In this document: positions 16,692 to 25,345 of the stretch, one piece after another
How positions within the stretch are numbered: the stretch's first letter is position 1
How the letters are laid out: each line of letters opens with the position of its first letter
The notes under the pieces: generated by a model
What the model saw: only the letters and a program-made list of their open reading frames with translations
What the model was told of the DNA's origin: nothing
Database searches by the model: none
DNA from: DASZCR01 sp964246705
Lineage (GTDB): Bacteria; Acidobacteriota; Blastocatellia; Pyrinomonadales; Pyrinomonadaceae
Length of the DNA stretch: 54,253 nucleotides
Reading direction: 5' to 3'
Assembly: GCA_964246705.1 (NCBI GenBank)
Contig: CAXTRQ010000017.1
Coordinates: forward strand, 1-54,253
Made by a program: the position numbers and the translations under genes

Positions 16692-19358
16692 ATGACTTTT
16701 AGACGCATGGGCAGAAACTCTCTGACGGGCGCGTTGCCGCCGCAGGCCGCAGCGTCCTTCGCCTCAAACACCGGCACGCGCCCGCCGACACCAATGCTGC
16801 TGGCAGGCCGCATCCTCTCGCCGCGCCGTCTCGCCGCACAACTTTTCGTGCCGCTCCTTCTGCTCCTCGTCTTGCAGAGCGTCGCCTTCGCCGCCGAAGC
16901 GAAGCGCGTCGTCATCATCAAAGTTGACGGGTTGCCGCACGACATGGTCGAGCAATTCGTGCGCGAGCGCGACGCGCGCACAGGTAAGAGTCTGCTTCCA
17001 TGGATTGATTACGTTTTTTACCAGCGCGGCACGCGCCTCGCCAATTTCTACGTGCGCGGGATGAGCCTCTCAGGGCCTTCGTGGTCGCTTCTCGATACGG
17101 GGCAGCATCTACAAATCAAGGGCAACGTCGAGTTTGATCGCTACACGCTCCACTCTTACGACTATCTGAATTTTATTCCCTTCTATCTCGAACACGCCGG
17201 AGGCAAACGCGTGGACATGCCCGGCGCGGAACTGATGGACGAACTGGGAGTGCCACTGCTCATTGACGCTTATCCTTACGACGAGCGATTCATGAGCTTT
17301 CAGCTTTACCAACGCGGCACGCGTTGGACAACACTCGAACGCGGCTTGCAGAATCGTTTCACCTCGCGCGCCCCGCGCGAACTCTTCGACGAATGGATTA
17401 CAGGCTTTGAAGCGCGCTCAATCATCATGGAGCAGCTTGAACGCGAACTGCTTGAGAAGCTCAACGATCCGAAGATTCGCTATCTCGATTTTTACTCCAC
17501 AGACTTCGACCATGCCGCGCATCACAACCGCGACCGCGCGACGCACCTTCAAGCCTTGCAGGAACTCGACGCGCTCATCGGTCGCGTCTGGGCAGCGATT
17601 CAAAAAACCCCGCAAGCCGCCGACACGGCGCTCATCCTCGTCTCCGACCACGGCACGAACTCCGAGGAGCGCGTCTACAGTCAGGGATTCAATCTGGTGA
17701 AGCTGCTGGGCAGCGCGGCGGGCGGCGGTCATCACGTCATCACTAAGCGCCGCCTGATGAACGATTATTCGGTGAAGGGCATCTATCCGCTCGTCCCTCT
17801 GATTACGACGACGACGAATGAATCTTTTTATCTCAAAGGCCAGAGCACCCTCTACCCGACTGCGCTCGTGGACTTCGACGGCAACGAGCGCGCCTCCATC
17901 CACCTGCGCGACAGCGACCTGAATTTGCTCCACATCCTCTTGCAGCAACTCCAACGCAGAGACCTCGCCGCGCCCCTCAGACGCGCCGCCACCGCCGCCT
18001 TTTTCTCGACGCTCGACCGTCGTCGTGAAGAGTGGCAAACGTCGCTCACTGAGTTGAAAGAAGAACTGGGCGCGCTGGCACACCTGATCGAAAAGCAGCG
18101 CGCGCTGGTCGAGGCGCAGCCGAAGAAATGGACGAAAGAGGACAGCGACGCGGGGCGCGACCAAGTAGCGCGACGCTATTTCGCGCGACTCGATTCATGG
18201 ATGGGCGACGCGCGTGCCTACACGGAATACGCGCGCACGCTCACCAATCTCCTCGCGCTCCGGCGCGAAGAATTCGACCCGTCGAGCATTCGCATGGAGG
18301 ATGTCATCGCCAAGAATGCGATGGGCGAGCGCAACACGATTCACGAACTGGAAAACTATGTCGTCGGACTTTCTCCGCAGGGGTTTGTGCTCGACTCAAG
18401 CGGCGCGCTCGACATGACGAAAAGCTTCGAGCGCGTCGACTATTTTGAGTTGCTGGGAGACATCACTGTTCGCAACAACGTGCAGCCGGGAGTTGATTCG
18501 CATCCTGTGGATTTCATCGCCTCTCGCATTCCTCGCCAGCAGATTCGAGACTCGCTCGCGGGAGAAGATCGTCGCGCCGAAGAGATCGTCTGGCTCTCCG
18601 GCGGGCGCGACCGCCAAGTTCTCATCCTCTCGCAGAATGAGGCGGGCGGGCGACTTCTGTTACGCTATCTACCCATCAAGAATTTAAAACAGGACGGGGC
18701 AGGCCACATCACTTTCGAGCGCGTCGAGTGGCAGAACAATTTGCCGCTGAAGATGTGGGAAGACAAGCAACTTTTCGTGCCCGCCGGAGAGACGCGCGCG
18801 GGTTGGCTCGACGCTTGGCATACCGACCTCGAATGGCTGCGAACGACTCATCGCACACAGTATTCCAACGCCATTCCGGGGCTGCATGAACAGTTCGCGC
18901 ATCACCCAATCGAAGCGCTTGACAGGGATGCTCGCGGTATCTCGGAGGACGAGCGTTTGATTCGGCGTTTCCGCGAGCGGCAGCGGCTACTAGTTGAGAC
19001 AGACCTGCTGATACTCGCCAACAACCACTGGAACTTCGACGTGCGCGGCTTCAATCCCGGAGGCAATCACGGCTCTTTCTTCCGCGTCTCGACTCACTCG
19101 ACGTTGATGCTTTCGGGTGGCGAGCGAACAAATATTCCGCGCGACTTCGTTATCGAAGAACCTTACGACAGTCTCAGTTTCGTCCCGACCATGCTGGCTC
19201 TGACGGGTCAACTCCACGACGGGCGCACGCCCATCCCGGCCCTCTGGCAGCAGGGCTTCAGAACCTTTCCCGGCAGAGTTATCGGCGAAATATTCGGCGA
19301 GCCGAGAGAATCGTCCACGCCCGTCGCCAGCAAACATAAAGCGGAGGGCGCGCCTTGA
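16692..19358 (+). CDS. Exported alkaline-phosphatase-superfamily protein
   Basis: 888 residues from ATG 16692; the same frame is open further upstream but overlaps the preceding gene. An N-terminal hydrophobic segment (LFVPLLLLLVLQSVAFAAEA) acts as signal or anchor. Metal and nucleophile positions of the alkaline phosphatase / phosphodiesterase superfamily are visible: D79 in IIKVDGLPHD, S130 in SGPSWSLLDTG at the nucleophile position, D271 and H274/H278 in TDFDHAAHH, D319-H320 in VSDHG and H793 in GGNHGSFF. The roughly 450 residues between the last two motifs hold a charged helical insert, unusually long for the superfamily. Predicted to hydrolyse or transfer phosphate esters in the periplasm. 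Its stop overlaps the next start (TTGA). Confidence 0.85.
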   Translation: MTFRRMGRNSLTGALPPQAAASFASNTGTRPPTPMLLAGRILSPRRLAAQLFVPLLLLLVLQSVAFAAEAKRVVIIKVDGLPHDMVEQFVRERDARTGKSLLPWIDYVFYQRGTRLANFYVRGMSLSGPSWSLLDTGQHLQIKGNVEFDRYTLHSYDYLNFIPFYLEHAGGKRVDMPGAELMDELGVPLLIDAYPYDERFMSFQLYQRGTRWTTLERGLQNRFTSRAPRELFDEWITGFEARSIIMEQLERELLEKLNDPKIRYLDFYSTDFDHAAHHNRDRATHLQALQELDALIGRVWAAIQKTPQAADTALILVSDHGTNSEERVYSQGFNLVKLLGSAAGGGHHVITKRRLMNDYSVKGIYPLVPLITTTTNESFYLKGQSTLYPTALVDFDGNERASIHLRDSDLNLLHILLQQLQRRDLAAPLRRAATAAFFSTLDRRREEWQTSLTELKEELGALAHLIEKQRALVEAQPKKWTKEDSDAGRDQVARRYFARLDSWMGDARAYTEYARTLTNLLALRREEFDPSSIRMEDVIAKNAMGERNTIHELENYVVGLSPQGFVLDSSGALDMTKSFERVDYFELLGDITVRNNVQPGVDSHPVDFIASRIPRQQIRDSLAGEDRRAEEIVWLSGGRDRQVLILSQNEAGGRLLLRYLPIKNLKQDGAGHITFERVEWQNNLPLKMWEDKQLFVPAGETRAGWLDAWHTDLEWLRTTHRTQYSNAIPGLHEQFAHHPIEALDRDARGISEDERLIRRFRERQRLLVETDLLILANNHWNFDVRGFNPGGNHGSFFRVSTHSTLMLSGGERTNIPRDFVIEEPYDSLSFVPTMLALTGQLHDGRTPIPALWQQGFRTFPGRVIGEIFGEPRESSTPVASKHKAEGAP

Positions 19359-21583
19359 TTTCAACCGACAAAGAGTTGCGTGACCGTCAGGCGCGAGAGA
19401 CTTTCGAGCAGCGAGAAGCGGCTGTGCCGGATGCCGCGAAGCCGCGTGCGAAGGGACGTGCGCGCCGTAATATCGTCTATCTGCAAGGCGTCGCCTTTGT
19501 GCTCGGACTGGCGCTGCTGATCTTCGTCATTCGGCGCGTCGGCGTCCAATCCATCTTCGACGCGCTCGGCCAGATTGGTTACGGTTTCTTTACGCTGCTC
19601 GCCATCATCGGACTACGCCACGTCATTCGCGCGATTGCGATGCGGACTGCTTTCGCGCCCGAGCATCGCCGCTTCTCTCTCTGGCAAGCCTTCATCGCGC
19701 GCATCGGCGGCGAGGCCGTTACGTTTCTGACCTTCACAGGCCCCGTCCTCGGCGAAGCGACGAAAGCCGCGATGCTCAAGCGACGCGCGCCGCTCGCGTC
19801 GGGCGTGCAGGCGCTCGTCATTGATAATCTTCTCTACAATCTTTCGGTCGCGGTCTTTATCGCCAGCGGCGCGTGCGTGATGCTTGCCGTCTACGATTTG
19901 CCGAACGCGGCGCGCTATCCCGTCATCGCCATCGCGGCAGGCATGATTCTCGCGCTCGTGCTAGTCGTGACAGCCATCATGCGCCGGATGACGCCGCTCT
20001 CGGCGACGGTCAACTGGCTGATTCGGCTCGGATTCAAACGACGACAGCTCATGCGGCGGCGCGAGCACATTCATCACATCGAAACGAACGTCTACAATTT
20101 TTACCGTCATCGTCCGGGCGCTTTCTTCGCCATCGCCGGACTCGATTTTCTCTCGCACGGTTCGTCCGTCCTCGAAGTCTACGCCGCGCTTTACATGCTG
20201 GGCTTTGATTCCCGCCTCGATGTGCCTTATATAATTGAATCGCTGACGAAGATTATCAATCTCGTGTTCGGCTTCGTGCCCGCGACCATCGGCGTCTATG
20301 AAGGCGGCACAGGTTTTATTCTGCACACGCTCGGCTACACCTTCGCCGTCGGCACGTCGCTCGGTCTGGTACGCAAAGCGGGGATGATCGTCTGGACGGG
20401 TTTCGGGCTTGTGGCGCTGATGTGGCGCGCAGTGCCGAGCGCGCTCAGAAAGATTACCGACAGGCATCCGCATCTACGAAAAGCTATGGACAATCTAGTT
20501 CTCTCAAACATCTCACACCGTCCGGCGCGCACCTTTGTCAGCGTGCTCGGCGTTGCGGTCGGCGTGCTGCTGATTGTCTTCACGGTGGGCTTGGCGCATG
20601 GCATCCTGCGCGAGCGCGGGCGGAGAGAGGCCAGCGTCGGGGCGGAGATTATCGTGCGCGCATCGGGGACGCTCGGCTTGGGTGGCGGACAGTCTCTCGC
20701 GCTCGACACGTCGCGCGCCGGAGAGATTGCAAAGATTGAGGGCGTGCGGATTGCAGTCCCCATCGGGCAGAACACCGTCGGCAGCGATACGGGATTCGGG
20801 ATGCGCGTTCTCGACGGCGTGCCGCTCGACCAATACACGCAGCTTTCAGGATTGAAGATTATCGAGGGGCGTCCGTTTCAGAGAGGCGACGAGGCCATCG
20901 TTGATGCCAAATGGAAGGAAGAGCGCAAGGCTCAAGTCGGCGACACGCTTCAACTTTACGAACGACCTTTTCGCATCGTCGGCATCTACGAGCCGCCCGG
21001 AGGAGGCCGCATCAAAATCCCGCTCTCGACCATGCAAGAACAGACGGGCGGCGAAGGTCGTTGTACCAATGTTCTCGTCGCCTGCCAAAACCCGTCGGAG
21101 CAGGATGCGGTGGCCGCGCATATCCACGATAAGTTTCCCGACGATCAGATTATCTTCACGCGCGACCTGCCGGAGCTTTACGCTTCGGGCGTCCCGGCGC
21201 TGAATGTTTTTATCAATGTCATCGTGGGCGTCGCGGCGGCCATCAGTATGCTCGTCATCCTGCTGGCGATGTATACGACCGTAACGGAGCGCACACGGCA
21301 AATCGGCATTCTCAAATCGCTGGGAATGTCGAGCGCAACCATCGCGTGGGTGATTGAGCAGGAAGCATTGTTGGTGAGCATTCTCGGCGTGCTGCTCGGC
21401 CTTGTCCTCACCTTCGTGGCGCGCTTCGCCGTTATGCGCGCGACTTCGCTGACCGTGGACATCGAGCCTCGCTGGATGCTTATCGCGCTCGCCATCGGTC
21501 TGCTCGGCGGCACTATCGGCGCGCTCTATCCCGCGCTCCGCGCCGCGCGGCAGGACGCCGTTGAAGCTTTAAGCTATGAGTAG
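19355..21583 (+). CDS. Fusion of LPG_synthase_TM flippase-like domain and MacB/FtsX permease
   Basis: 742 residues from TTG 19355, overlapping the previous stop by 4 nt with GGAGG upstream. After a basic cytoplasmic tail of about 45 residues, residues 45-365 form a polytopic domain like the flippase-type membrane region of lysylphosphatidylglycerol synthase (LPG_synthase_TM / UPF0104), with GEAVTFLTFTGPVLGEATKA and PATIGVYEGGTG. From about residue 378 (MDNLVLSNISHRPARTFVSV) the sequence is a typical MacB-type ABC permease: one membrane segment, a large periplasmic domain, then a three-segment FtsX domain from about 615 (INVIVGVAAAISMLVILL, ERTRQIGILKSLGMSS, ALYPALRAARQDAVEAL). No ribosome-binding site precedes Met378, supporting a genuine fusion. 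No ATPase subunit is nearby. Confidence 0.85.
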   Translation: MISTDKELRDRQARETFEQREAAVPDAAKPRAKGRARRNIVYLQGVAFVLGLALLIFVIRRVGVQSIFDALGQIGYGFFTLLAIIGLRHVIRAIAMRTAFAPEHRRFSLWQAFIARIGGEAVTFLTFTGPVLGEATKAAMLKRRAPLASGVQALVIDNLLYNLSVAVFIASGACVMLAVYDLPNAARYPVIAIAAGMILALVLVVTAIMRRMTPLSATVNWLIRLGFKRRQLMRRREHIHHIETNVYNFYRHRPGAFFAIAGLDFLSHGSSVLEVYAALYMLGFDSRLDVPYIIESLTKIINLVFGFVPATIGVYEGGTGFILHTLGYTFAVGTSLGLVRKAGMIVWTGFGLVALMWRAVPSALRKITDRHPHLRKAMDNLVLSNISHRPARTFVSVLGVAVGVLLIVFTVGLAHGILRERGRREASVGAEIIVRASGTLGLGGGQSLALDTSRAGEIAKIEGVRIAVPIGQNTVGSDTGFGMRVLDGVPLDQYTQLSGLKIIEGRPFQRGDEAIVDAKWKEERKAQVGDTLQLYERPFRIVGIYEPPGGGRIKIPLSTMQEQTGGEGRCTNVLVACQNPSEQDAVAAHIHDKFPDDQIIFTRDLPELYASGVPALNVFINVIVGVAAAISMLVILLAMYTTVTERTRQIGILKSLGMSSATIAWVIEQEALLVSILGVLLGLVLTFVARFAVMRATSLTVDIEPRWMLIALAIGLLGGTIGALYPALRAARQDAVEALSYE

Positions 21584-21604
21584 GAAGAAGTTTCGCGCTG
21601 GAGA

Positions 21605-21652
21605 CGCAAGGGCGCAAAGAAGAAGTTGATTGCTTCTCTTTGCGCCCTTGCG
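21605..21652. repeat. Perfect 16-bp stem, family A, at the edge of the sequence gap
   Basis: CGCAAGGGCGCAAAGA (21605-21620) pairs perfectly with 21637-21652 across a 16-nt loop. It lies between convergent genes and would form a strong hairpin in both transcripts. The assembly breaks immediately after the right arm. Confidence 0.85.
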
Positions 21653-21662
21653 NNNNNNNNNN
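21653..21662. other. Assembly gap (ten N)
   Basis: Ten N bases mark a scaffold join. The true distance between the flanking contigs is unknown, so linkage between the genes left and right of it depends on the scaffolding evidence. Confidence 0.98.
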
Positions 21663-21729
<67 letters not shown>

Positions 21730-21744
21730 AAACTTCTTTCTTGT

Positions 21745-23454
21745 TCAAAAGTTAAACGGCGATTGGAGCAGTTCATTCATCCGGCTCACCATTGCGCTTC
21801 CCTGTTTTGATTCTTCGCGGCTCGCGCGGACTTCGCGTGTGGCGCGTGACATGAAAGCTTCAACTTCGGGAATCGTGCGCGGAATCGCTGCCGAGAGATT
21901 GCGATAGCCGTCCGGCGTAATGAGCACGTCGTCTTCGATGCGGACGCCGATGTTTTTATATTTCTGAAACGCCGTCTGCACGGCGGCGATGAACTTTTCG
22001 TTCTCCGGCGTCTTCGTCAGATAATCGAGCGCATCAGCGCGAACATAGACGCCCGGCTCGTTTGTATAAATCATTCCCGGCTCAAGCTTCGGATTCCCGT
22101 CGCCGACATCATGGACATTCATCCCCAACCAATGCGATGTGCCGTGCATGAACCACAGGAAATACTGCGGGACGGTTCGCCCTTCAATTGAGAGCGTGCC
22201 GTCGCGGCTCGTAATCAATCCGAGACGCAGCAGCCCGTCCTTAATCGTCTCCAACGCCGCCCTGTGCACGTCCGCCTTGGTCGAACCGGGGCGCGAAGCG
22301 CGAAAGCCTGACTCCTGCGCGGCGAGCACGAGATTATAGATATCTGCCTGCGCGGGCGTGAACTTCCCATTGACGGGGAAGGTACGCGTGATGTCGGCAG
22401 TGTAATGCTGGTACTCCGCGCCGACATCCATCAGCAGTAGGTCGCTCGTCGAAACGCGCCCCTGCGAAGCTTCGTAATGGAGTGTCGTCGCGTTCGGCCC
22501 GCAGCCGACGATTGAAGGATAGCCCCACTGGTCTGCGTTGCGCCGCTTGAAGGTGTACTCGACTTCAGCCTCGACTTCATACTCCCACTGCGAGCGCGCG
22601 GCGACGGCCATCGCCCGTCCGAAAGCTTCCGTCGTGATGTCAACCGCATGTTGGAGGAGAGCGATTTCAGAAGGCGACTTTCTCAGGCGCATCTCGCTGA
22701 AGATGGGAGAGGCGCTGCGAATCGTTAATCCTTTTCCGGTCTTCTTCCAGTTCGCTGCGAATCGCTGCTCCTGACGCCACTCCGGGCTATCGCCGAACTC
22801 ACCGCTCTCGGCATCCCTGCGCGGCACGAGCAGAAAAAGCGCGGCATCATTCTTCGCGGCGGCGCTCAGCAGCGCGGCGAAATCTTCCGCCGTCGAAGCT
22901 TTCGCATCATGGTGGAAGATATTCTCGGCTTTGGGAGAATAAGCCTTGCCCCCTTTGAGCGACTCGACGAAAGGCTCAAATTCTCGCGCGTCCCAAATTT
23001 CTTCGACGCCGGAGAGACGGTACGCGTCATCAGGGCTATACATGTAGCCGTTCCATGTTTCGCGCGCGGGATTCCGGCGCGGAAGAAAAAGTATCTCGCG
23101 CAGAGACAGGTTGCCGGGCACGAGGACGAGCGTTGCGCCCGCTTGATTCAGGTGCGTCAGGTAGAAGAGATTGTTCTCCTGCCGGTATTCGTAATCAACG
23201 TCGTTCGTGTAGAGTCGCGGCTCCGCTCCGAAGAGGACGAGCATCGCTTTCGTCCCAACTTGCGTCGCCACGCGCGCGCGCCGCTCGGCTAACTCCGCGC
23301 GCCGCGCTTCATCTTTAAAGACCGGCGCGGGCGGCGTCATGCGAATCGCCGGAGGCTCCGACGCAACGGCGGGCGAAGAGAGAGAGACGCTAGTCGAAAG
23401 CGAAATCAGTAGCGCGAGGCCAATCAGCCTGCGAGATAAGTTCGAGGTTTTCAA
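21745..23454 (-). CDS. Exported Xaa-Pro aminopeptidase (M24B family)
   Basis: 569 residues. The AGGAG upstream sits 7 nt from the second TTG (23452-23454) and only 2 nt from the first (23460), so I start at the second. A signal peptide (LIGLALLISLSTSVSLSSPA) precedes an AMP_N domain and the pita-bread M24 catalytic domain. Metal ligands are visible: the two Asp in LLMDVGAEYQHYTADITRTF, His in FMHGTSHWLGMNVHDVG, Glu in TNEPGVYV and Glu in VRIEDDVLIT. It removes N-terminal residues from peptides with proline in second position, here probably in the periplasm. It is the last gene of a peptide-scavenging run on this strand, 96 nt after the GGT gene. Confidence 0.93.
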   Translation of the reverse strand: MKTSNLSRRLIGLALLISLSTSVSLSSPAVASEPPAIRMTPPAPVFKDEARRAELAERRARVATQVGTKAMLVLFGAEPRLYTNDVDYEYRQENNLFYLTHLNQAGATLVLVPGNLSLREILFLPRRNPARETWNGYMYSPDDAYRLSGVEEIWDAREFEPFVESLKGGKAYSPKAENIFHHDAKASTAEDFAALLSAAAKNDAALFLLVPRRDAESGEFGDSPEWRQEQRFAANWKKTGKGLTIRSASPIFSEMRLRKSPSEIALLQHAVDITTEAFGRAMAVAARSQWEYEVEAEVEYTFKRRNADQWGYPSIVGCGPNATTLHYEASQGRVSTSDLLLMDVGAEYQHYTADITRTFPVNGKFTPAQADIYNLVLAAQESGFRASRPGSTKADVHRAALETIKDGLLRLGLITSRDGTLSIEGRTVPQYFLWFMHGTSHWLGMNVHDVGDGNPKLEPGMIYTNEPGVYVRADALDYLTKTPENEKFIAAVQTAFQKYKNIGVRIEDDVLITPDGYRNLSAAIPRTIPEVEAFMSRATREVRASREESKQGSAMVSRMNELLQSPFNF

Positions 23455-23550
23455 ATCCAATTCTCCTCACAATAAATTCACTGGCAAGTTGCTCTCAGAG
23501 TGAGCGTAAAAAGCACCGAAGGCGCGACAGTAATCCCGTAGCGGCGCGAA

Positions 23551-25302
23551 CTAATATCCGGCGGGCACGCCGTCGTTGCGCGGGTCGCTTGCGCCGAGCC
23601 GGACGCCGGTCTTCTCTTCAATCATAATGCCCTGCGCGTCGCCCATGTAGCGCGGCTTCTCCGTCAACTTGTGGCCGCGCGATTCGAGCGCGCGCGAGGT
23701 GTCGGCGGACATGCCGTAAGGCTCGTAAACAATCTCGTCGGGCAGCCATTGATGATGGATGCGCGGTGCGTCAATCGCCTGCTGAATGTTCATGTCGAAG
23801 TCGACGACGTTGGTGATGACTTGCAGGACGGTGTTAATAATCGTCGGGCCGCCGGGCGAGCCGACGGCGAACCACAGCGCGCCGTCGCGGCGCATCACGA
23901 AGGTCGGCGTCATCGCCGAGAGCGGGCGCTTGCGCGGCGCGACCGCGTTGCGCTCGCCCTGAATCAAGCCATAAGAGTTCGGGAAACCGGGCTTTGCCGC
24001 GAAGTCGTCCATCTCGTTATTCAAGAGGACGCCCGTGCCCCGCGCGACCACCCCAGAACCGAAACTGCCGTTTAAAGTGTACGTGTTCGACACGACGTTC
24101 CCCTCTGCATCCACCACGGTAAAATGCGTCGTCTCTTCCGATTCAGCGCCCGTCGGGCGACCGGCGCGCACTTGCTCGCTCGTCGAAGCGCGATCCATCC
24201 TGATCGAACTGCGCTGCCGCTCGGCGTAAGCCTTATCAATCATTCCCTTGATCGGCACGTTGACGAAATCGGCGTCGCCCATGTATTCGGCGCGGTCTGC
24301 GAAAGCGCGCCGCATCGCCTCGGTCATCAGATGATACCGCTCCGACGAAGACCAACCGAGACGGCGCAAGTCGTAGCCTTCGAGGATGTTCAGAATTTCG
24401 ATGAGCACCGCGCCTCCCGAAGAGGGCGGCGGCATCGAAATCACTTCGTAGCCGCGATAGGTCGTCCGCAGAGGCTCGCGCTCTTTGGCGACGTAGCCGC
24501 GCATATCTTCGAGCGTGATGAGGCCATGATTGCGTTTCATGTCATCGGCAATCAACTGCGCCGTGCGGCCTTCGTAAAATTCCCGTGCCCCGCGACGCTG
24601 CAAACGTGTGAACGTAGCGGCCAGTTCGGGCTGTCGCCAGATGTCGCCTTCGCCGTAAAAGTTCCCGTTGTTGAGATGGATTTTTTTGCTGTCCGGGTAA
24701 GGCTCAAGCATTGGGCTGTTGCCACGTAGCGAGCGGGCGAGACTATAGCTCAGCGGAAATCCTTCGGCGGCCAGACGCCTCGAAGGCTCAATTAACTGCG
24801 CCCAAGTGAGACGCCCTGAGCCGTACTTTTTGAGCGCCAATTCCATCCCCGCGACTGTGCCCGGCACGCCCGCCGCGCGATAACCGACAATCGAGGAGCC
24901 TTCTCCCTTAATCAAGTCGCCGCGCTCGTCGAGGTAGACGTTGCGCGTCGCCGCCGCCGGAGCCATCTCACGATAATCAATCGCCGTTGCCCGCCCGTCT
25001 TTGAGGCGAATCATCATAAAACCGCCGCCGCCGAGATTGCCCGCCGCCGGATAGGTGACGGCCAGCGCAAACGCGACGGCAATCGCCGCGTCAACCGCAT
25101 TGCCACCGCGCTTCAAAACATCCACGCCGACCTGCGAAGCAAGCTTGCTGGTCGAAGCGACCATCCCATGTGGCGCGCGCACAGGATCGGGCGAAGCCGC
25201 CGCAACTTCAACCTGAAAGCTTCCGTGCGGCGCTCGCGGCAGTGGAGCGCAGATAAAAGTCAGGACTAAAAGAAGTACGGTGAAGAATCGTTTCGCGGAC
25301 AT
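23551..25302 (-). CDS. ggt: Gamma-glutamyltransferase
   Basis: 583 residues from ATG 25300-25302, which has AAGGAGA 8 nt upstream. Signal peptide (FFTVLLLVLTFICAPLPRAP), then the Ntn-hydrolase precursor. The autoprocessing/catalytic nucleophile is T392 in ETTHFTVVDAEGNVVSNTYT, next to the numbering of the E. coli enzyme (T391). Substrate-binding motifs PPPSSGGAVLIEIL and GSPGGPTIINTVLQVI are intact, and the large-subunit start GMVASTSKLASQVGVDVLKR is canonical. It hydrolyses or transfers the gamma-glutamyl group of glutathione and gamma-glutamyl peptides in the periplasm. It follows the M20 gene by 43 nt, so glutamate and dipeptides released could be handled by the neighbouring peptidases. 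Confidence 0.96.
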   Translation of the reverse strand: MSAKRFFTVLLLVLTFICAPLPRAPHGSFQVEVAAASPDPVRAPHGMVASTSKLASQVGVDVLKRGGNAVDAAIAVAFALAVTYPAAGNLGGGGFMMIRLKDGRATAIDYREMAPAAATRNVYLDERGDLIKGEGSSIVGYRAAGVPGTVAGMELALKKYGSGRLTWAQLIEPSRRLAAEGFPLSYSLARSLRGNSPMLEPYPDSKKIHLNNGNFYGEGDIWRQPELAATFTRLQRRGAREFYEGRTAQLIADDMKRNHGLITLEDMRGYVAKEREPLRTTYRGYEVISMPPPSSGGAVLIEILNILEGYDLRRLGWSSSERYHLMTEAMRRAFADRAEYMGDADFVNVPIKGMIDKAYAERQRSSIRMDRASTSEQVRAGRPTGAESEETTHFTVVDAEGNVVSNTYTLNGSFGSGVVARGTGVLLNNEMDDFAAKPGFPNSYGLIQGERNAVAPRKRPLSAMTPTFVMRRDGALWFAVGSPGGPTIINTVLQVITNVVDFDMNIQQAIDAPRIHHQWLPDEIVYEPYGMSADTSRALESRGHKLTEKPRYMGDAQGIMIEEKTGVRLGASDPRNDGVPAGY

Positions 25303-25345
25303 CAGCAATCTCCTTATCTCGCACACACCTTTTTTTAGCACCTCG

